Shown: in pieces, positions 12,601 to 20,350 of the stretch | How the letters are laid out: each line of letters begins with the position of its first letter | How positions within the stretch are numbered: position 1 is the first letter of the stretch | Assembly: GCA_025617745.1 (NCBI GenBank) | Contig: CM046861.1 | Location: forward strand, 11,018,244 to 11,082,243 | Direction of reading: 5' to 3' | Source: Heliocidaris erythrogramma | Lineage: Eukaryota; Echinodermata; Echinoidea; Camarodonta; Echinometridae | Length of the DNA stretch: 64,000 nt | Translations under genes and position numbers: made by a program | Notes under the pieces: model-generated | What the model saw: only the letters and a program-made list of their open reading frames with translations | What the model was told of the DNA's origin: nothing | The model's database searches: none

Positions 12601-15600
12601 GCTCTAGCGGTCACATTTCTCAACGGATTTTGTTCAAATTTTGTATGGAGGTGTCTCTTGGTAAAATCTGGAACCCTATAGATTTTGGTGATGCTGCCCC
12701 CAGTGTTCCGTCTTTTATAGGGTCAAAGGTCATATTTTGATAGATGTCTTGTGTGTACTCTTGTGTGCGCTCTGGCGGTCACATTTCTCAACGGATTTCG
12801 TTCAAATTTTGCATGAAGGTGTCTCTTGGTGTAATTTAAAAACCTATAGTGTTTGGTGATGCTGCCACCAGTGTTCCGTCTTTTATAGGGTCAAAGGTCA
12901 TACTTCAGGGCATGGCGTGAGTGCACTCTGCAGGCCACATTTCTCAACGGATTTTGTTCAAATTTTGTGTGGAGATGTATCTTGGTATAATCTACACATG
13001 TTTAATTTTTGGTGATGCTGCCCTCATTGTTCCGTCCTTTATAGGGTCAAAGGTCATTTTTCCATTTCTTGCACTCTTACTTCTGCATTTCTCGACGGAT
13101 TTCGTTCAAATTTTGCATGAAGGTGTCCCTTGGTGTAATCTAAAAATCTGTACTTTTTGGTGATGCTGCCACCAGTGTCCCGTCTTTTATAGGGTCAAAG
13201 GTCATAATTCAAGGGATGGCGTGAGTTCACTCTGCAGGCCACATTTCTTGATGGATTTCTTTCAAATTTTGTATGGAGATGTATCTTGGTATAATCTACA
13301 CATCTTTACTGGTTGGTGATGCTGCCCTCATTGTTCCGTCCTTTATAGGGTCAAAGCTCATTTGTCCCTTTTGTGCACTCTTACTTCTGCATTTCTTGAC
13401 GGATTTCATTCAAATTTTGTATGGAGATGTATCTTGGTATAATCTACACATATTTAATTTTTGGTGATGCTGCCCTCATTGTTCCGTCCTTTATAGGGTC
13501 AAAGGTCATTTTTCCATTTCTTGCACTCTTACTTCTGCATTTCTCGACGGATTTCGTTCAAATTTTGCATGAAGGTGTCCCTTGGTGTAATCTAAAAATC
13601 TGTACTTTTTGGTGATGCTGCCACCAGTGTCCCGTCTTTTATAGGGTCAAAGGTCATAATTCAAGGGATGGCGTGAGTTCACTCTGCAGGCCACATTTCT
13701 TGATGGATTTCTTTCAAATTTTGTATGGAGATGTATCTTGGTATAATCTACACATCTTTACTGGTTGGTGATGCTGCCCTCATTGTTCCGTCCTTTATAG
13801 GGTCAAAGCTCATTTGTCCCTTTTGTGCACTCTTACTTCTGCATTTCTTGACGGATTTCATTCAAATTTTGTATGGAGATGTATCTTGGTATAATCTACA
13901 CATATTTAATTTTTGGTGATGCTGCCCTCATTGTTCCGTCCTTTATAGGGTCAAAGGTCATTTTTCCATTTCTTGCATTCTTCTGCATTTCTTGACGGAT
14001 TTCGTTCAAATTTTGCATGAAGGTGTTTCTTGGTGTAATCTAAAAACCTATAGTTTTTGGTGATGCTGCCACCAGTGTTCCGTCTTTTATAGGGTCAAAG
14101 GTCATACTTCAGGGCATGGCGTGAGTGCACTCTGCAGGCCACATTTCTTGATGGATTTCTTTCAAATTTTATATGAAGATGTGTCTTAGTGAAACCTACA
14201 CATCTAATTTCTACACCATCCTTTTGTTTGAGGGAGGGGATGGGGGAGGGTCTTTGTCCCTCCTTCAAATCGCTGCCAGTGCCGGGGGATACATTTAGCA
14301 TTGCGCGGCCCCAGCAATGCAGATTACTAATTTTATGCATACTTCTTGAACAAAAGTTTCTCTTGATGACTAAAAAGCTTGCCAGAGGCTTGCCCGACAT
14401 AGCAACAATCTAATGTATGCAAAATGGATTCCATCCATAGAGATGCCATTATGCATATCAGGTGCACTAAATAGTTGGTAGCTAAGGATTCTGGAGAGAA
14501 ACATGCATAAATTTAAATACACCTAGTAAACAGGCCCATTGCTTATCCACATACATGTATGCAATCCTCAATACTTCATGTGTATGGAGATGATCATGAA
14601 GTGCACCAAAAGTAAATAGTATGTTAACATTGTAAATACAAATACCATACTTTGACCTTGACTTGTATTTACAGTCGTTATGTACCATTTACTTTTGGTC
14701 CGCCTGCACTCAATGGAAATTAAATAAGGCATTCATTAAAATATACCCCTAACACTAAAATAAATCATGAATTTACTATTAACGAATATACATCTCATAT
14801 AATGTAGCCTAAACAGATGTATTTGGTTATTTGAGGAAAAAATTTGTTAATAAGAATGCATTTTTCTTTTTTTTAATCCCAAACTAGGCCAAAGTTTCAG
14901 ATGTCCTTGTGAACTTGGATTACAACTTCTTAACAGAAAATCCCATCGGTGTTGCCAATTTTGTGATTGGATTAGATGGCAACTTAAGGGTATGGTATTA
15001 TATTTCTCAATCTTGTCCACTTGTTTAAGTTCTATTTATTCATATTAATTAACAATGTAATAATTGCCTAAGTAATTATTGTTCTCTGATTTGTCCCACG
15101 AATGGGGATAAAAACATTTCCTAATAAAATGCACCCCCTTGCCTGGAACTTAATGGGCGTATGGCAAAGAACAGGCATAGTTTATTGGCCCATGTATTCT
15201 TGCCTTAACCCGTTGAATACTGAATTATTTAACTCTCATAGGCTTAATACAGGGGCCACCCGGTTCCCGTAGTCTATGGGTTAAAAGGCAAAACAGGAAT
15301 GATGTGTCATATATGCTAATTCTCAGTCTAAATGATCTTAAGATCGATGTCCGCCATTGAAGCATCAAATTAATTAAATCAATGACAATTCACTTCTCCA
15401 TGCCCCTGTGTCACACCTGTGTTCATTTAGCCTGCAAATACATTCCTATGCAGGTACATGTAAGCATTAGTCTTGCTTGTAAAAAAAAATCAATATATGC
15501 AGTGAAACCTGTATTTAAAGACCGCTCAAGGAAGTGGCCTTCACGCGCAGGTGGTCCTTTTGTACAGGTTCCTCAAATACAGTCAACCTGCTTTAGCAAC

Positions 15601-18600
15601 CACCTGTATAGAAAGACCACATGTCTATAAAGACCACAATTTTCGTTTCCCTTGAACAATGTTTCTCATTGAAATGTGTATTAAATGAACCTGTCCATAA
15701 AGACCACCTGCTCATAAAGACCGCTTTTCTTGTCTCCCTTGAGTGGTCTTTACTGTTACAGATTTCACTGTACATGTTTTCAGTGAGAAACAAAAATCAT
15801 GGTCTTTATAGACAGGTGGTCTTTCTATATGGGTACATGTAGTCACTAACGTAGCTTTGACTGTATGAAATTAATTTTTGATATAATTTATGTTTGTAGG
15901 ACATTCCAGAGCTGACAAAGGTTGAACTGACCCATCTCAAGTTTGCTCTCAAGAGACTGGATACCATTGTTCGGGTGAGCTTTTTACCTCTTCCTGCTTC
16001 CCCCAACCCAAACTCAAATGCTTATACAGTGAAACCTGTCTATAAAGACCACTAAAGAGAGACAAGAAAAGCGGTCTTTATGAGCAGGTGTTCTTTATGG
16101 ACAGGTTCCTTTAATACACATTTCAATGAGAAACATTGTTCAAGGGAAACAAAAATTGTGGTCTTTATAGACAGGTGGTCTTTCTATACAGGTGGTCACT
16201 AAAGCAGGTTTGACTGTAGTAGTGTACTAGATGAGATTTAGTTATATCTCAATAACTTTTCACAAATTGACAGTGAGGAAAAAGATCAACTTTGAGAAAG
16301 CTTTAAAATGGAAGCAGTTATTGAAGGGGATGTATCTTAATTATTTTAGGATTTTCTATCAGAAAATTTGAGGATCATGTGAATTTTAGCAGAATATAAT
16401 GGCGGGGGGGGGGGGGGGGGGGGTGGGGGTGGGTAACTTTTTTCCAACAAATTTATTAATATGGATTAACCCTCTTTCGTTTTGTTGACAGAGAGGTCAA
16501 AGAAATGGGATCAAGATTCTAGTAGATGCAGAGTATGTATCTATCAATCAAGCCATGTCCCTCATCACGTTTGCTCTGATGAAGAAATACAACAGCAAGG
16601 AACCTCTTGTTTGGAACACGTACCAAAGCTATCTGAAGGTAAGTTTCCTTAACAGAATCACCATGATACATGCTTCCTGCATGCATTGGCATAAGTAAAG
16701 TTTAACACGCTTTGGCCTTGCAGTGGACCTTAAGTTTAAGATGTGAAAGTAGATTATTGACCCATTTCAGATAGAGATATAGTTTATTGACCCATTTAAT
16801 TATACCATATGCCTGACATGTCTCTCTCTCTCTCTTTCTCTCTCTCCCCCTGTTACAAATGACTCTGACTCCCTCATCACTGCTCTTCATTTTTCGGTTT
16901 TGTTCTAGATTTGATAAGCTTTCCATATGTTCTGTTTTGTTTTTGTAATAATTCCATATCATGTCAGGATTTATTAATGATTTGATTTGATTTGATTTGA
17001 TTTAATATTAAGGATGCCTTGGTGAACTTAAAAAGGGGGGTGGCCGTGGCAGATGCAGAAGGTTTTCCATTTGGAGTCAAGGTGGTGAGAGGGGCCTACA
17101 TGGATCATGAAAGGGCCGCAGCCAGGACAGAAGGCAGGCCAGGTCGGTAGCAGGACGATATTGGTGATGATGATGGTTCTGAGGAGTCTCAAGATGATGA
17201 TGATAGTGAAGATGATGGTGGTAATGATGATGAAACAGAAGAAAGGAGAGGAGGAGGAGGAGGAGGAGGAGGAGGAGGAGGAAGAGGAGGAAGCGGGAGG
17301 AGGGGGAGGAGGAGGAAGAGGAAGAGGAAGAGGAGGAGGAAGAGATATATGTATGATGATAATGAAGATCAATGATTATGAGGGGATAGATGTTATTTAT
17401 AAAAAATAACACTGATAGAGATGGGGAGGAAGAGGCAGGGGGAAGGGAGGGGTGAGGAAAAGGGGGCAAGGAGGAGGGGAGGGAAGAGGAAGAGGAGGAG
17501 GGGAGGAAGAGGAAGAGGAGGGATGAAGAGGAGGAGGGGGAGGAGGAGGGGAGGAGAAAGAGAGGAGAAGAAGAAGAAGAAGTAGGGGAGAATGGGAGGA
17601 GGAATGCAAGAGGTAGGGGAGGGGAAGTGGGGGACATACATGTATACCTGTATTTGGGGAATTATTCAAAGTAAATCCATTGTTTTGATAAATTGATTGT
17701 ATGTACATTGAACATTGAACCCTAGACCCTGTGAACGACACCTATGAAGATACCAACAGCATGTACAACTCAGTGGTAGCACATCTCTTGGACCTCGTCC
17801 ACCAGCGTGGCAGCAACAGCATCAACATGATTGTCGCAACTCACAACACAGAGTCAGTGAATAAAGCAATAAAAAGGTACAAATCAAGAGATACACACAT
17901 CTAAGACATGCTGATAGATGAGAATATGGACCATAGTAATACATAGGTAGAGAAAAGAGAGTAAAAATAAATGAAAAATGATCACTTGAAAGGATAAGGA
18001 AATACAAATAAAGTGGGTTGACAGCTACTTATACATATAGATAAAATAATGCCAATTGTAGAATGAAGATTGCTGTAAGCAAACAGATACTTATATGGAC
18101 ATTGAGAATAGTAAAGGGGGAAAGAAAGAGGAAGAGAGAGAGAGAGAGAGAAAAGAGAGAGAGGGAAACAGAGGGAAGGAGTGAGAGAATGGGGATGAGC
18201 ATGATAGAGGGGGAGAAGAGGGTTATTTATTCTTTCCAATATTCATTGCATCGATGGATTAATGTAGAGATTTTTAAATGTGCATAGATAATGTATGCCC
18301 TTTTTTTTCTGAAATCAAATACTATTTCATTTGCATTTCTGAAAAAAAGTGCATACATTTTCCAGCTAAAGTCTCTAATAGCGTAATTCTTAATGATTAC
18401 CGATGACCATTTCAAAACTATCATTCAATTTCCCCAAACCATTCTAGGATGTGGGAACTGGGCTTATCACCAAGAGAGGGCGGTGTAGTGTTCGGCCAGC
18501 TAATGGGAATGTGTGACCATGTCTCTTACGGGCTCGGTAAGCTACATGTAAATATGCATGTACACATTTTTTCTTTAGCTATGTGTTATTTTCTCAATAA

Positions 18601-18669
18601 GAATTAAAGAGGAAAAGATTTCACAATTGTACTGCTGTTCAAATGTGCACTGCATGAGGCACTTAGTTT

Positions 18670-18708
<39 letters not shown>

Positions 18709-19269
18709 TCTCCCTCTCCCTCTTTTCTTGCACTTTACTCTTTTCCCTTTCTGTATTCCTCATTTCTACTTTCCAGTTTTTAAATTTGCAAATGCATTCC
18801 CATTTTTAATTTTCTGCTTCATCAAATAATCCTATCCACCCACACGTTTCTCTTCGTCAAATCTCTTTCTGCTAACTGAACTCATTTTTCATTTGAATGT
18901 TACATTCAAAGATGTAATTATGCCATGGGACATGTTTGCATGTATATATTATTTTGTCAATGAATTATTTTTTTTTTAAATCTCGTATGCGAGTGTAGCT
19001 GAAACAGATTTGGATGCTTTTGGCAGGCAAGATGTAGAATATCCCCCACAATGTTGTAACAGTTCTGCTATCTATCCCTCTATCTTCCCTCAATAGGGCA
19101 AGCGGGGTACCTGACTTACAAATCTATTCCATTTGGCACTATGGAGGATGTGATGCCCAACATGTCAAGACGAGCCGTGGAGAACAAAACTGTCTTCCAT
19201 CGCTTGAAACAGGAGAAGAAGATGCTGAGACAAGAAATTAGACGTCGCACTCTTTCCTCAAATCAATGA
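4105..19269 (+). CDS. PRODH2: Hydroxyproline dehydrogenase (PRODH2-like), 10 coding exons
   Basis: CDS join: 4105-4551, 5632-5819, 10373-10508, 14888-14989, 15900-15974, 16492-16638, 17013-17142, 17726-17876, 18448-18536, 19097-19269; 1638 nt, 545 residues. Every junction is GT..AG and all phases agree. The family consists of FAD-dependent mitochondrial inner-membrane enzymes that oxidise proline or trans-4-hydroxyproline to the pyrroline carboxylate. Conserved blocks in order: QLKMTSYI (substrate-loop Lys), LVDAEY (Asp), VWNTYQSYLKD, VKVVRGAYMDHERA (FAD site), MVATHN, VFGQLMGMCDHVS, GQAGY, YKSIPFG and SRRAVEN (the Arg pair that binds the carboxylate). YKSIPFG carries Ser where proline-specific enzymes have Tyr (Tyr540 of E. 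coli PutA), and MWELG, GMCDHVS and YKSIP match PRODH2 better than PRODH. The N-terminus is Arg-rich with no acidic residue for about 29 positions, which fits mitochondrial import. The start has A at -3. Oddity: Asn replaces the Tyr normally three residues before the Arg pair. Confidence 0.93.
5632..5819 (+). CDS. PRODH2: PRODH2-like exon 2 (residues 150-212)
   Basis: Acceptor TGTCCACAG, donor GTGAGT, phase 0 to 2. Encodes LMRASFYGQFAAS, the conserved 'YGQF' block of the family, then TTAEEEVGDNPD, which matches the acidic EEE loop of PRODH2. Confidence 0.9.
5866..6050. mobile_element. Possible MITE end plus homopolymer tracts in intron 2
   Basis: CAGTGGCATAGCTATGGGTC followed by a long G run resembles the left end of a CAGTGGC-type non-autonomous hAT-like element. 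A long C run follows at about 6007-6029. I cannot place a right end. Confidence 0.35.
6376..6715. mobile_element. hAT-like MITE in PRODH2-like intron 2
   Basis: Left end CATAGGCGGATCCAG, right end CTGGATCCGCCGCTG. Interior shares CTTGTCAGGGAATTA with the element at 2516 and GGGTCTACCTTTTC (inverse) with the one at 38284. GGTCC abuts both ends, a partial target duplication. Confidence 0.7.
6564..6603 (+). repeat. 40-nt poly-C run
   Basis: An uninterrupted C run inside the MITE above, the longest homopolymer I see in the window. Its exact length is prone to assembly error. Confidence 0.8.
8306..9079 (+). repeat. 26-bp satellite array (about 29 copies) in intron 2
   Basis: Unit of about 26 bp, consensus TTATGAATAGCGACCCTC plus TTCTTCCA, repeated head to tail. 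Copies vary mainly at GCG/GTG and TTCC/TCCG positions. The last few units are diverged and shortened. No spacers and no coding potential. Confidence 0.9.
9080..10372. other. Remainder of PRODH2-like intron 2
   Basis: Non-coding. It holds loose repeats of GATACCCTAAACGGGG type (9290-9640), a (CA)n run at 9967-9989 and a poly-G tract at about 10108-10130 followed by CCTGGATCC, a probable decayed MITE end. Confidence 0.5.
10373..10508 (+). CDS. PRODH2: PRODH2-like exon 3 (residues 212-257)
   Basis: Acceptor TTTCTTTCAG, donor GTAAAT, phase 2 to 0. Encodes NEEKYEKNVETMLLCLD and QLKMTSYI. The Lys of QLKMTS aligns with the substrate-loop lysine of the family. Confidence 0.9.
10509..12367. other. 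First part of PRODH2-like intron 3
   Basis: No gene recognised. Repeats of ATTCGATCGAA type and GAATCCCG phrases flank about 10600-11500 in opposite orientations, suggesting a decayed foldback. Poly-G tracts near 11667 and 11770 and CTGGATACACCGCTG at 11999-12015 look like remnants of the same MITE class as 6376. Confidence 0.4.
12388..14323 (+). mobile_element. Satellite-carrying element nested in the MITE
   Basis: Flanked by a perfect 9-bp duplication TTACTAATT (12379-12387 and 14324-14332), which sits once in the unoccupied MITE. The left end is a hairpin (GTATCCCCCGGCA and TGCCGGAGGATAC). The right end repeats GCCGGGGGATAC and then has a second hairpin with GCATTGC/GCAATGC arms. Between them are 11 satellite units. 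No protein is encoded. Class unknown; terminal hairpins plus internal tandem repeats recall non-autonomous Helitron-like or Penelope-like units, but a 9-bp duplication does not fit a Helitron. Confidence 0.7.
12400..14190 (+). repeat. About 150-bp satellite, 11 units, with a 452-bp higher-order repeat
   Basis: The anchor GGTGATGCTGCC occurs at about 12531, 12687, 12855, 13011, 13159, 13315, 13463, 13611, 13767, 13915 and 14059, spacing 144-168. Units from about 12959 to 13410 repeat almost exactly at 13411-13862 (offset 452), so a trimer duplicated recently. Short ORFs recur at the same offset; they are by-products of the repeat. Confidence 0.9.
14888..14989 (+). CDS. PRODH2: PRODH2-like exon 4 (residues 258-291)
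   Basis: 34 codons, phase 0 to 0, acceptor CCCAAACTAG, donor GTATGG. Encodes a helical segment (AKVSDVLVNLDYNFLTEN) in the poorly conserved middle of the family. Confidence 0.85.
15209..15280 (+). mobile_element. 72-bp piggyBac-like MITE, copy 1 (intron 4)
   Basis: Starts CCCGTTGAATA, ends CTATGGG, flanked by TTAA on both sides (15205-15208 and 15281-15284). Copies of exactly the same length lie at 29299 and 47187. CCC..GGG ends with TTAA duplications are the piggyBac signature; 72 bp is far too short to code. Confidence 0.8.
15498..15780. mobile_element. CAGTGAAACCTG MITE cluster, intron 4
   Basis: Contains TATAAAGACCACC phrases on both strands between AGTGAAACCTGTATTTAAAG and CAGATTTCACTG. 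A fuller relative in the opposite orientation is at 16027-16220, and a broken one at 32279-32610. Two partial copies appear fused here. Confidence 0.65.
15900..15974 (+). CDS. PRODH2: PRODH2-like exon 5 (residues 292-316)
   Basis: 25 codons, phase 0 to 0, acceptor TTTGTAG, donor GTGAGC. Encodes DIPELTKVELTHLKFALKRL, aligning with the helix before the LVDAE block. Confidence 0.88.
16027..16220 (+). mobile_element. About 194-bp MITE, intron 5
   Basis: Ends CAGTGAAACCTGTCTATAAA and AAAGCAGGTTTGACTGTAG. The interior is the inverse of much of 15590-15740 (GAGAAACATTGTTCAAGGGA). Non-coding. Confidence 0.7.
16492..16638 (+). CDS. PRODH2: PRODH2-like exon 6 (residues 317-365)
   Basis: 49 codons, phase 0 to 0, acceptor TTGTTGACAG, donor GTAAGT. 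Encodes ILVDAEYVSINQAMSL and LVWNTYQSYLK. The Asp of DAEY and the Gln of TYQ are active-site or FAD-contact positions in the family. Confidence 0.93.
17013..17142 (+). CDS. PRODH2: PRODH2-like exon 7 (residues 366-409)
   Basis: Acceptor AATATTAAG directly after a (TTTGA)n repeat, donor GTCGGT (weak), phase 0 to 1. Encodes the FAD-binding VKVVRGAYMDHERAA. The joined reading ..TEGRPDPVNDTYE.. aligns with PRODH2, which supports the weak donor. Confidence 0.9.
17165..17630 (+). repeat. Purine-only G/A tract filling intron 7
   Basis: The coding strand is almost entirely A and G, with (GGA)n, (GAGGAA)n and GGGGA blocks and a short mixed interruption at about 17345-17415. Long Ser/Pro/Leu-rich or Glu/Gly-rich ORFs on both strands here are artefacts of this composition. 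Confidence 0.85.
17726..17876 (+). CDS. PRODH2: PRODH2-like exon 8 (residues 409-459)
   Basis: Acceptor TTGAACCCTAG, donor GTACAA, phase 1 to 2. Encodes DPVNDTYEDTNSMYNS and MIVATHNTESV. The ATHN block corresponds to the conserved '(A/S)HN' barrel strand. Confidence 0.92.
18448..18536 (+). CDS. PRODH2: PRODH2-like exon 9 (residues 459-489)
   Basis: Acceptor CATTCTAG, donor GTAAGC, phase 2 to 1. Encodes MWELGLSPREGGVVFGQLMG and GMCDHVS, near-diagnostic for the PRODH2 branch. Confidence 0.93.
19097..19269 (+). CDS. PRODH2: PRODH2-like exon 10 and stop (residues 489-545)
   Basis: Acceptor CCCTCAATAG, phase 1. Encodes QAGYLTYKSIPFG, then MEDVMPNMSRRAVENKT and a basic tail ending in TGA. The Arg pair and the Glu of RRAVEN are conserved. 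The Ser in YKSIP is the hydroxyproline-type residue. Asn stands where most members have Tyr (PNMSRR against PYLIRR). Confidence 0.93.
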
Positions 19270-19289
19270 GGGGGTATAAATGATATGGA

Positions 19290-19870
19290 CCAGAAGGGTG
19301 TTTGGTGGAGATTGGAGAGTGTTGGGTGGAGATGGGATGGTGTTGGGCGGAGATGGGATGGTGTTGGGCGGAGATGGGAGGGGTGTTTTGTAGAGATTGT
19401 AGGGTGTTCGATGGAGAGAGGAGGGTATTTGGTGGAGATACATGGAGGAGGGTGTTTGGTGGAAATTGTAGGGTGTTATGTGGATATGGGATGGTGTTTG
19501 ATGGAGATGAAAGGGTGTTTGGTGGAGATGAAAGGGTGTTTGGTGGAGATGGCAGGGTGTGTGGTGGAGATACATGTAGGAGGGTGTTTGATGGAGATTG
19601 TAGGGTGTCTGGTGGAGATAGGAGGGTGTTGGGTGGAGATAAGAGGGTGTTTGGTAGAAATAGGAGGGTGTTGGGTGGAGATAAGAGGGTGTTTGGTAGA
19701 AATAGGAGGGTGTGGGGTGGAGATGGGAGGGTGTTTGGTGGAGATGGAGGGGTGTTATGTGGAGATGGAAGGGCGTTAGGTGGATATGGGAGAGTGTTTG
19801 ATGGAGACTGGAGGGATGTTTTGTAGAGATAGGGTGTCTGATAGAGATAGGAGGGTATTTGAGGGGTGCT
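19290..19870 (+). repeat. G-rich minisatellite in the PRODH2-like 3' UTR region
   Basis: About 24 copies of a roughly 22-25-bp unit, GGAGGGTGTTTGGTGGAGAT, begin about 20 bp after the stop codon. Two units carry six extra bases at GAGATA: CATGTA at about 19570 and CATGGA at about 19440. Long ORFs in two frames are repeat artefacts. Confidence 0.9.
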
Positions 19871-20164
19871 AGAGGAATAACATAATAGTGTGTGATTGTT
19901 GGTATTTGCTTACATGTGCATTAATTAGTTGGAGATTTCATTTCCAATCAATCAACTCGGACTTTTCAATAACGTAATTTGTTAGCATGCTAACATACAC
20001 TTGCATGTGTGCCGTCTTTGTTAAAATGCTGTACCAGTAATTGCATAGACGAAATCAACTAGTGCTTTCTATTGGACTAGTACTGTAGTATCAATGCAAT
20101 TTTTTTTCATATTTATTATCAAGATTTATCATCTTTATCTGTAGTGTCATTATTTTCATATTAT

Positions 20165-20350
20165 AATTCATCACCATCACCATCACCATCACCATCACCA
20201 TCATTACCATCACTACCACCATAAGCCACCACCACCACCAACACCACCATCATCATCACCATCACCACATCACCACATCACCACATCACCACATCACCAC
20301 ATCACCACATCACCACATCACCACATCACCACATCACCACATCACCATCA
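20165..20350 (+). repeat. CATCAC and 8-bp ACCACATC microsatellites
   Basis: A (CATCAC)n run is followed by (CCA)n-rich sequence and then about 11 copies of ACCACATC. Non-coding, downstream of the PRODH2-like gene. Confidence 0.9.

Larger units (their letters stand above)
12368..14540 (+). mobile_element. 228-bp MITE split by a satellite-bearing element
   Basis: Terminal inverted repeats AATAGACCTGTTTACTA (left) and TAGTAAACAGGCCCATT (right). Without the insertion the element is 12368-12387 plus 14333-14540, 228 bp. A second copy (23809-24971, 227 bp without its own insertion) matches along the right part: CTTGCCAGAGGCTTGCC, CACTAAATAGTTGGTAGC, GGATTCTGGAGAGAAACATG. Confidence 0.8.

Noticed and set aside
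12921..13919. Recurrent 64-80-residue ORFs (MEMYLGIIYT..)
   Set aside because: Their recurrence at exactly 452 bp reflects satellite duplication, not a gene family.
17077..17741. Ser/Pro/Leu-rich minus-strand ORFs and a Glu/Gly-rich plus-strand ORF
   Set aside because: They lie in the purine tract of PRODH2-like intron 7; composition alone keeps all frames open.
4105..19269. Assignment as proline dehydrogenase (PRODH) rather than PRODH2
   Set aside because: YKSIP, MWELG and GMCDHVS, with Ser at the specificity position, favour PRODH2; substrate preference still needs an assay.
19285..19826. 164- and 174-residue plus-strand ORFs of repeating CLVEM or VFGGD type
   Set aside because: They are frames of the minisatellite after the PRODH2-like stop codon; unit length and substitutions do not protect any one frame.
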